6,011 nucleotides of DNA from Paracoccaceae bacterium (GTDB lineage: Bacteria; Pseudomonadota; Alphaproteobacteria; Rhodobacterales; Rhodobacteraceae), in the NCBI GenBank assembly GCA_026982255.1, contig JALSHL010000028.1, forward strand, positions 1 to 6,011. The letters run 5' to 3'. The translations under genes and the position numbers were made by a program. This document shows, piece by piece, positions 1-5,053 of this stretch. How positions within the stretch are numbered: position 1 is the first letter of the stretch; the number at the start of each line of letters is the position of its first letter. The notes under the pieces are model-generated. The model did no database searches, was not told the origin of the DNA, and saw only the letters and a list, made by a program, of their open reading frames with translations.

Positions 1-51
1 CCGGCCGATCGCGCCAATCTGATTGCCTATCTCGCCACGCTCGGCGGTTAA
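1..51 (+). CDS. C-terminal end of a probable c-type cytochrome (partial)
   Basis: Only the last 16 codons and the TAA stop (49-51) are in the window; the 5' part lies to the left. The visible tail reads PADRANLIAYLATLGG. A short amphipathic C-terminal helix of the form RANLIAYLxTL is typical of class I cytochromes c of the c2/c552 type in alphaproteobacteria, where it packs against the haem-binding N-terminal helix. The CxxCH haem motif and the Met ligand are outside the window, so the assignment rests on this helix alone. If correct, the protein would carry electrons in the periplasm or at the membrane, for example between the bc1 complex and an oxidase. A strong terminator 18 bases after the stop shows that this is the last gene of its transcript. 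That this is a coding tail is fairly sure; the family is a reasoned guess. Confidence 0.6.
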   Translation, partial: PADRANLIAYLATLGG

Positions 52-68
52 TCGCTGGAATCCCCCTG

Positions 69-94
69 AAAACCGCGCTTCGGCGCGGTTTTTT
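69..94 (+). terminator. Rho-independent terminator with UUCG loop
   Basis: A perfect 10-bp stem pairs 69-78 (AAAACCGCGC) with 83-92 (GCGCGGTTTT), closed by the very stable C(TTCG)G tetraloop at 79-82. A run of six T ends the structure (89-94). It begins 18 bases after the stop of the cytochrome-like gene and so ends that transcript. The A-tract on the left arm could give some termination on the opposite strand too, but no minus-strand gene approaches from the right here. Confidence 0.93.
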
Positions 95-125
95 ATGCTT
101 CACGCTTCCCTCACGGGTTTGCGTC

Positions 126-155
126 TTGCCAGCGCGGAAAAACTCTGCCTACCAT
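126..155 (+). promoter_or_regulatory. Weak candidate sigma-70 promoter for the small membrane protein
   Basis: TTGCCA (126-131) and TACCAT (150-155) are separated by 18 bases and resemble -35 and -10 boxes. Transcription would start near 162, leaving a leader of about 40 bases before the ATG at 204. Its position, just after the terminator of the upstream gene and before a gene with a good ribosome binding site, makes a promoter necessary somewhere here. The box matches are only partial, so the exact location is uncertain. Confidence 0.25.
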
Positions 156-191
156 TGCGATACGCCGTCCCCTTCCGGTCCGGCATACAAT

Positions 192-197
192 GGAGGT
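192..197 (+). promoter_or_regulatory. Ribosome binding site of the small membrane protein
   Basis: GGAGGT lies six bases before the ATG at 204. It is a near-perfect anti-Shine-Dalgarno match at ideal spacing, and it is what decides the start. The same frame is open further upstream to a TTG at 126, but no comparable site precedes that codon. Confidence 0.65.
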
Positions 198-203
198 AGC
201 AAC

Positions 204-335
204 ATGATCCCGAGCAAGAGCAAAGCCCTTCTGGCGGCCTGTGGGTGCGAATCCCGGGATTCAATACTTCTGAACTGGGCCGGCCTTGGTCTGACGGTCC
301 TGTTCCTCGCCTTTGCGCTCACTTCGGGCCTGTAA
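204..335 (+). CDS. Small single-pass membrane protein, function unknown
   Basis: This 43-residue product is not one I recognise. It has a short basic N-terminus (MIPSKSK), a CxC motif at Cys13 and Cys15 (ACGCES), a polar stretch ESRDS (16-20), and then one hydrophobic segment from about residue 21 to 41 (ILLNWAGLGLTVLFLAFAL) that is long enough to cross the membrane. The start is set by the GGAGGT at 192-197. The gene stands alone between the terminator of the cytochrome-like gene and the TerB/J-domain gene, 68 bases before the latter. CxC in front of a transmembrane helix could bind a metal or form a disulfide, but that is speculation. The alanine and cysteine near the N-terminus do not make a proper lipobox, because no hydrophobic signal stretch precedes them. 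The strong ribosome binding site and the membrane segment support a real gene; short length is the main doubt. Confidence 0.55.
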   Translation: MIPSKSKALLAACGCESRDSILLNWAGLGLTVLFLAFALTSGL

Positions 336-368
336 CCGTACCCGCCTCGGATATTCCGTCGCACCGCC

Positions 369-397
369 CTTTCCGCCACGAAAACTTGTGTTAGACT
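369..397 (+). promoter_or_regulatory. Candidate promoter giving a leaderless or near-leaderless mRNA
   Basis: TAGACT (392-397) resembles a -10 box; the matching -35 region near 369-375 (CTTTCCG) is poor. The -10 ends six bases before the ATG at 404, so transcription would begin at or next to the start codon. No Shine-Dalgarno sequence precedes that ATG (the last bases are GACTGATTCC), which agrees with leaderless translation. The call depends mainly on the missing ribosome binding site and the -10 spacing. Confidence 0.3.
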
Positions 398-403
398 GAT
401 TCC

Positions 404-1090
404 ATGTCGATCTGGACCCGCATAACCGAGGCCCTCGCCGCCCTTGCCAAGGGCGAAGGGCTTTCGGCTGTTTTCGAAAACCTCAGAACCCCGCCGGAAA
501 AAAGCGTGGCCTTCACCATCGCGGTCATTGCCCTTGGCGCCAAAATGGCCAAAGCTGATGGCGAGGTTACCCGCGACGAGGTTGTCGCTTTCCGGCAGGT
601 GTTCCAGATCGCCCCCGAGGATCAGGAACAAGCCGCCAAGGTGTTCAACCTCGCCCGTCAGGATGTCGCGGGATACGAAACCTATGCCCGAAAAATCGCG
701 AAAATGTTCGGGGATGACCACGAAATCCTGCGCGATCTGGTGGAAGGGCTGTTTCATATCTCCATGGCCGACGGTCGCTATGATCCGGCCGAGGATGAAT
801 TCATCGCCCGCGTTTCGGAAATCTTCGGCCTGCCCGACCGCCTGTTCACCTGCCTGCGCTCGCAATATGTGCCCGGCGCGGCACCGGATCCCTATTCCGT
901 TCTGGAAATCGATCATGACGCACCGATGGACGAAATCAAGAAAGCATGGCGCCGCAAGGTGCGCGAAGTCCATCCCGACAACCTCGTCGCCCGCGGCGTG
1001 CCGGAAGAGGCCATCGCCCTTGCCAACACCCGCCTGATCACCATCAACAAGGCGTGGGAAGAAATCCAGAACAGCCATATCGCCGCCTGA
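404..1090 (+). CDS. TerB-domain and J-domain protein, DjlA-like co-chaperone
   Basis: The 228-residue protein has two parts. Residues about 30-155 form an all-helical TerB-like domain with two acidic repeats, KADGEVTRDE (50-59) and MADGRYDPAEDEF (121-133), the paired motif typical of TerB and of the central region of DjlA. Residues about 162-226 are a C-terminal J domain: PDPYSVLEID, basic helix II (KKAWRRKVREVH) and the HPD tripeptide at 190-192 that stimulates DnaK ATPase, then INKAWEEI in the last helix. This order matches DjlA, but the N-terminal transmembrane segment of enterobacterial DjlA is absent; residues 1-30 are only moderately hydrophobic and contain charged residues. The protein is therefore probably cytoplasmic. 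Its client is unknown; partnership with DnaK is inferred from HPD. The ATG at 404 lacks a Shine-Dalgarno, and the stop overlaps the next start (TGATG, 1088-1092), suggesting translational coupling to the hydrolase that follows. Confidence 0.9.
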   Translation: MSIWTRITEALAALAKGEGLSAVFENLRTPPEKSVAFTIAVIALGAKMAKADGEVTRDEVVAFRQVFQIAPEDQEQAAKVFNLARQDVAGYETYARKIAKMFGDDHEILRDLVEGLFHISMADGRYDPAEDEFIARVSEIFGLPDRLFTCLRSQYVPGAAPDPYSVLEIDHDAPMDEIKKAWRRKVREVHPDNLVARGVPEEAIALANTRLITINKAWEEIQNSHIAA

Positions 1091-2136
1091 TGCGTCTGGC
1101 CACCTATAATGTCGAATGGTTTACCGAGCTGTTCAGCCGCGACAACCGCCTGCTGCTTGATAACGAATGGTCGCGCCGCTACAAGGTCACGCGCCGCGAA
1201 CAGGGCGAGGCCATTGCCCATGTCATGCGCCGGGTTGATGCCGACATGATGTTCATTGTCGAGGCTCCGAACACCGGCCATCGGGCCAGCACGGTCACGG
1301 CGCTGGAAGGTTTCGCCAGACACTTCAACCTGCGTCAGAGCAAAACCATCATGGGATTCGCCAATGAAACCCATCAGGAACTGGCCGTGATGTATGACCC
1401 GTCGGTGGTATCGATGCTGCATGATCCGCAGGGGAATGTCTCCGAGGGCAGGCGCCCCCGCACTGCGCCGCGTTTTGACGGCAAATTCCTGTATGATGTC
1501 GATCTGGACGGCAAGGCGGATGCGCATATGTTCTCGAAACCGCCGCTGGAGTTGCTGGTCGAGGTAAAGGGCACCAAGGGCATGTTTCGCATGATCGGCG
1601 TGCATACCAAATCGAAATCCACCTATGGCGCCGACACCCCCGAAGAGGAACTGCAGCTTCTGATCGACAACCGCCGCAAGCAACTGGCCCAATGCATCTG
1701 GATCCGCCAGCGTGTGGATGCCCATCTGGACGCAGGCGATCCGCTGGTCGTGCTGGGCGATTTCAACGACGGTCCCAGCGCCAACGGACTGGAGGGGCTA
1801 TTCGCCCGCTCCGGCGTGGAAATTGTGATGGGCGAAAAAAAGGATGCCGGTTGCCGCTGTCTGGTGGAGCCGCACGCCGAAATCCAGCTGGACCCGCACC
1901 ACGGCTGGGTCATGGCCACCGCCCGTTTCTACAGCGCGCAATACAAACGCTATCTTAACGCCCTGCTCGACTACATCATGCTCTCGCAGGATCTGAGCGA
2001 TGCTACGCAGGCCGACTGGCGTATCTGGCATCCCTTCGACGATCCCGAATGTTTCAACGACCGGAAAATGCAGGAGGCGCTGCTCACCGCCTCGGACCAC
2101 TTTCCCGTCACGGTCGATATGCAGTTTTCGCTTTAA
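1090..2136 (+). CDS. Endonuclease/exonuclease/phosphatase (EEP) family hydrolase
   Basis: The 348-residue product carries the full set of EEP (DNase I/exonuclease III-like) motifs: TYNVEWF (5-11, Asn7), VEAPN with the metal-binding Glu58, VHTKSK with His172, VVLGDFND (220-227; Asp224 and Asn226), an LDY at 293-295, and the C-terminal SDHFPV (335-340) with catalytic Asp336-His337. The family cleaves phosphodiester or phosphomonoester bonds with Mg2+; substrates range from DNA and RNA to phosphoinositides and sphingomyelin, and the sequence does not tell which applies. No signal peptide or membrane segment is visible, so it is probably cytoplasmic. I chose the ATG at 1090 because the family's first strand (RLATYNVEWF) begins immediately after it and because it overlaps the upstream stop as TGATG. 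The open frame extends left to an ATG at 946, but that stretch lies inside the J domain. No clear ribosome binding site precedes 1090, so initiation probably depends on coupling. The CRC at 255-257 is an unusual local cysteine pair of unknown meaning. Confidence 0.88.
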   Translation: MRLATYNVEWFTELFSRDNRLLLDNEWSRRYKVTRREQGEAIAHVMRRVDADMMFIVEAPNTGHRASTVTALEGFARHFNLRQSKTIMGFANETHQELAVMYDPSVVSMLHDPQGNVSEGRRPRTAPRFDGKFLYDVDLDGKADAHMFSKPPLELLVEVKGTKGMFRMIGVHTKSKSTYGADTPEEELQLLIDNRRKQLAQCIWIRQRVDAHLDAGDPLVVLGDFNDGPSANGLEGLFARSGVEIVMGEKKDAGCRCLVEPHAEIQLDPHHGWVMATARFYSAQYKRYLNALLDYIMLSQDLSDATQADWRIWHPFDDPECFNDRKMQEALLTASDHFPVTVDMQFSL

Positions 2137-2176
2137 GCCCTGCGCCGCGCCGCCTATCCTGTCGCAAATTCAATTC

Positions 2177-2181
2177 AGGAG
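2177..2181 (+). promoter_or_regulatory. Ribosome binding site of the oligoendopeptidase gene
   Basis: AGGAG lies six bases before the ATG at 2188 and fixes that start. The 51-base gap from the preceding stop (2137-2187) shows no terminator, so read-through from the EEP hydrolase gene is possible, and I see no convincing promoter in it. Confidence 0.75.
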
Positions 2182-2187
2182 TCCCGA

Positions 2188-4014
2188 ATGTTTACCCTTG
2201 CCCCCGACCTTCCCCGCGACAACCGCGAGGCCGCCTCTGCCGACAATATGGGCGATCTGCCGGAATGGAACCTCGATGATCTTTACCCCTCGCAGGACGG
2301 GCCGGAGATCACCGCCGACCTCGACTGGCTCGGCGCCGCCATTCCCGATTTCGCCCGCGATTTCGAGGGCAAGCTGGCTGATCAGGACGCGGCCGGTCTG
2401 CTTGACTGTATCCGGCGTTACGAGCGCATCCAGCAGGTATCGGGGCGCGTCATGTCCTATGCCGGTCTGCGTTATTATCAGAACACCACCGACCCCGAGC
2501 GCGGCAAGTTTTTCGCCGACATGCAGGGTGCGCTCACCGATATGTCCACACCGCTGGTGTTCTTCAGTCTGGAACTGAACCGCGTCGATGACGAGGTTAT
2601 CGAAAAACTGTTGTCAGAAAACGCCGGCCTTGCGCGTTATCGCCCCGTGATCGAACGGATGCGCAAGATGAAACCCTATCAACTCTCGGACGAGCTGGAA
2701 AAATTTCTGCATGACCAGTCGGTCGTCGGCGCCGCCGCATGGAACCGGCTGTTCGACGAAACCATGGCCGGACTGGAATTCGATGTGGACGGCGAGACGA
2801 TGAATCTGGAGGCCACACTCAACCTTCTGTCGGATACCGACCGCAAACGCCGCGAACTTGGCGCACGGGCATTGATCGCCGTATTCAGCAAAAACACCCC
2901 GCTGTTCGCCCGCATCACCAACACGCTGGCCAAGGAAAAGGAAATCGAGGACCGTTGGCGCAAGCTGCCCACCCCGCAAATGTCCCGCCACCTTGCCAAC
3001 GATGTGGAGCCCGAGGTCGTGCAGGCCCTGCGCGACGCCGTGGTGGCCGCCTACCCGAAGCTCTCGCATCGCTATTATGCGCTAAAGGCGAAGTGGCTGG
3101 GCCTCGACAAAATGGAGATATGGGATCGGAACGCCCCCCTGCCGGACGAGGACGATCTGGTGATCCCGTGGGATCAGGCCCGCGCCACAGTGATGGACGC
3201 CTACGCCGATTTCGACCCGCGTATGGCAGAAATTGCCGAGCCGTTCTTCGACAAGGGCTGGATCGACGCGCCGGTCAAACCGGGTAAGGCGCCGGGCGCA
3301 TTTGCCCATCCGACCGTCACCGATGCCCACCCCTACGTGATGTTGAACTACCTTGGCAAACAGCGGGACGTGATGACACTGGCGCACGAGCTGGGCCACG
3401 GGGTGCATCAGGTTCTGGCCGCGGAACAGGGCGAACTGCTATCCTCGACCCCGTTGACACTGGCCGAAACCGCCAGCGTATTCGGCGAGATGCTGACCTT
3501 CCGCAAGCTACTGGCCGAGACCCCCGATCAGGCCGCGCGCAAGCGGTTGCTGGCCGGCAAGGTAGAAGACATGATCAACACGGTTGTGCGCCAGATCGCG
3601 TTCTATGATTTCGAATGCCGCCTGCATGCCGCACGGGCCGAGGGCGAATTGACCCCCGACCAGATCAACGAAATCTGGATGCAGGTGCAGTATGAATCCC
3701 TCGGTGACGGGTTCAATTTTGTCGAGGGATACGAGACATTCTGGACCTATATCCCGCACTTCATCCACTCCCCCTTCTATGTCTATGCCTATGCTTTCGG
3801 CGACGGGCTGGTAAACGCGCTTTACGCGGTCTACGAGGAAGGCGGCGAAGATTTTCAGGAGAAATACTTCGACATGCTCAAGGCAGGCGGCTCCAAGCAT
3901 CACAAGGAACTGCTGGCCCCCTTCGGACTGGACGCCAGCGATCCCTCCTTCTGGGACAAGGGCCTGTCGATGATCGCCGGTATGATTGACGAACTGGAAG
4001 CGATGGAGGATTAA
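2188..4014 (+). CDS. pepF: M3 family oligoendopeptidase F (zinc metallopeptidase)
   Basis: The 608-residue protein has the usual length of PepF/M3B enzymes, which cut short peptides in the cytoplasm and do not attack folded proteins. The zinc site is HELGH at 400-404 (zinc ligands His400 and His404, catalytic Glu401) within LAHELGHGVHQ; the third ligand is most likely Glu427 in LAETAS, 27 residues after His400, as in thimet-type enzymes. The C-terminal YIPHFIHSPFYVYAYAFGDG (521-540) supplies the His/Tyr residues that stabilise the transition state and the family's FYVYxYxFG signature. Residues about 115-185 correspond to the helical oligoendopeptidase F N-terminal domain, and about 205-590 to the peptidase M3 domain. 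There is no signal peptide. The ATG at 2188 is set by AGGAG six bases upstream. It faces the peptide ABC transporter genes across a 52-base gap. A role in hydrolysing imported or recycled peptides is inferred from family and context. Confidence 0.96.
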   Translation: MFTLAPDLPRDNREAASADNMGDLPEWNLDDLYPSQDGPEITADLDWLGAAIPDFARDFEGKLADQDAAGLLDCIRRYERIQQVSGRVMSYAGLRYYQNTTDPERGKFFADMQGALTDMSTPLVFFSLELNRVDDEVIEKLLSENAGLARYRPVIERMRKMKPYQLSDELEKFLHDQSVVGAAAWNRLFDETMAGLEFDVDGETMNLEATLNLLSDTDRKRRELGARALIAVFSKNTPLFARITNTLAKEKEIEDRWRKLPTPQMSRHLANDVEPEVVQALRDAVVAAYPKLSHRYYALKAKWLGLDKMEIWDRNAPLPDEDDLVIPWDQARATVMDAYADFDPRMAEIAEPFFDKGWIDAPVKPGKAPGAFAHPTVTDAHPYVMLNYLGKQRDVMTLAHELGHGVHQVLAAEQGELLSSTPLTLAETASVFGEMLTFRKLLAETPDQAARKRLLAGKVEDMINTVVRQIAFYDFECRLHAARAEGELTPDQINEIWMQVQYESLGDGFNFVEGYETFWTYIPHFIHSPFYVYAYAFGDGLVNALYAVYEEGGEDFQEKYFDMLKAGGSKHHKELLAPFGLDASDPSFWDKGLSMIAGMIDELEAMED

Positions 4015-4019
4015 TCCCC

Positions 4020-4054
4020 CACCCCGACCGGCGGAAAACCGTGCGGTCGGGGTG
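4020..4054. terminator. Hairpin between convergent genes, probable (bidirectional) terminator
   Basis: An 11-bp perfect stem pairs 4020-4030 with 4044-4054 (CACCCCGACCG with CGGTCGGGGTG). Inside it a second small hairpin, CGG-AAAA-CCG (4032-4041), extends the structure. It starts six bases after the peptidase stop (4014) and ends 12 bases past the stop of the minus-strand ATPase gene (4067), filling the gap between two convergent genes. Neither flank has a T run, so it is not a textbook intrinsic terminator; it could instead pause polymerase, protect the 3' ends or act together with Rho. Confidence 0.6.
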
Positions 4055-4066
4055 AATATGGCGCCT

Positions 4067-5053
4067 CTAGTCGTGGAAGTGACAAGCCACAAGGTGGCCC
4101 CGCCCCGTGTTTTTCATCACCGGTTTTTCCAGCGCGCATTTCGGCTCGGCCCGCGGGCAGCGGGTGCGGAAAACGCAGCCGGAAGGCGGATCGATGGGCG
4201 ATGGTAAATCGCCATCGATAAGGATGACCTCCTTGTTGCGCTCGATTTTCGGGTCGGGGATCGGCACCGCCGAAATCAGGGCCTGCGTATAGGGGTGGCG
4301 CGGTCTGGCATAAAGGGTCTTGCTGTCCGCCAGTTCCACCATGTTGCCCAGATACAGCACCATGATCCGTGTGCTGATGTGTTTGACAATCGACAGGTCA
4401 TGCGCAATGAAAATCAGCGCCAGTCCCATTTCTTCCTGCAACTCCATCAACAAGTTGATCACCTGCGCCTGAATGGAGACATCCAGCGCCGAAACCGGCT
4501 CGTCACAAATAATCAGCTTGGGCTTCAGGATCAGCGCGCGTGCAATACCGATGCGCTGGCATTGGCCACCGGAAAATTCGTGCGGATAGCGGTTGACCAG
4601 ATTGGGCAGCAGCCCGACCCGGGTCATCACCTCCTCGACCCGTTGCCTCACTTCGGCCTTCGGAGTTTTCGGGAAATGGGTTTTCAGCGGCTCGGCAATG
4701 ATCTCTCCGATATTCATGCGCGGATCGAGGCTGGCCAGCGGATCCTGGAAGATCATCTGCACCTCTTTGCGCTGATCACGCATCTGCTTGCGGTCAAACG
4801 CCAGCAAGTCCTGCCCGAGCCAGAGAACCTGCCCGTCCTCGGCCGGCACCATACGGATCACAGCCCGCGCCAGCGTGGATTTTCCGCAGCCGGACTCGCC
4901 AACAATGCCAAGAGTCTCGCCGGCCTTGAGGTCAAAACTCACCCCGTCTACGGCCTTCAGCCGGTCCGGTTTCGTCCATGGCATTGCACCCTCGCGGGTA
5001 ACGTCGAAATAGACTTTCAGGTTTTCAACCTGCATCAGGGTTTCACCGCTCAT
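4067..5053 (-). CDS. oppF: Peptide-type ABC transporter ATP-binding protein, OppF/DppF-like
   Basis: This 328-residue ATPase energises import of oligopeptides or dipeptides through a membrane complex, normally as a heterodimer with the OppD-type subunit encoded just upstream. Visible motifs are Walker A GESGCGKST (52-60), the Q-loop in IFQDPLASLDP (Gln103), the ABC signature FSGGQCQR (160-167; the usual Q before the second Q is Cys165), Walker B LIICDEP (180-186, Glu185), the D-loop SALD (188-191) and His218. The C-terminal oligopeptide-transporter region follows HPYTQAL (253-259) and has four cysteines, Cys293, 299, 306 and 324, the spacing that binds an iron-sulfur cluster in related transporters. 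The charged insert between residues 17 and 33 before AVDGVSF is typical of OppF rather than OppD. The ATG at 5053 is chosen because it overlaps the OppD stop as ATGA and follows a strong ribosome binding site; the longer open frame to 5179 lies inside oppD. Naming as oppF is by family, and the true substrate is unknown. Confidence 0.92.
   Translation of the reverse strand: MSGETLMQVENLKVYFDVTREGAMPWTKPDRLKAVDGVSFDLKAGETLGIVGESGCGKSTLARAVIRMVPAEDGQVLWLGQDLLAFDRKQMRDQRKEVQMIFQDPLASLDPRMNIGEIIAEPLKTHFPKTPKAEVRQRVEEVMTRVGLLPNLVNRYPHEFSGGQCQRIGIARALILKPKLIICDEPVSALDVSIQAQVINLLMELQEEMGLALIFIAHDLSIVKHISTRIMVLYLGNMVELADSKTLYARPRHPYTQALISAVPIPDPKIERNKEVILIDGDLPSPIDPPSGCVFRTRCPRAEPKCALEKPVMKNTGRGHLVACHFHD

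Noticed and set aside
126..203. N-terminal extension of the small membrane protein to a TTG
   Set aside because: The TTG at 126 has no ribosome binding site, and the GGAGGT at 192-197 clearly serves the ATG at 204. The extra residues are low-complexity and polar.
149..1078. Long minus-strand open frame of 309 codons
   Set aside because: It lies opposite the TerB/J-domain gene, which has clear domain motifs, and also crosses the small membrane protein gene. Its translation shows no recognisable domain. Long antisense frames are expected in GC-rich coding DNA.
946..1089. Longer start for the EEP hydrolase at ATG 946
   Set aside because: The extension lies entirely within the J-domain coding sequence and is an arginine- and proline-rich out-of-frame read; the family's first strand begins right after 1090.
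913..1725. Minus-strand open frame of 270 codons
   Set aside because: It overlaps the J domain and the catalytic N-terminal half of the EEP hydrolase on the opposite strand and has no recognisable motif or ribosome binding site.
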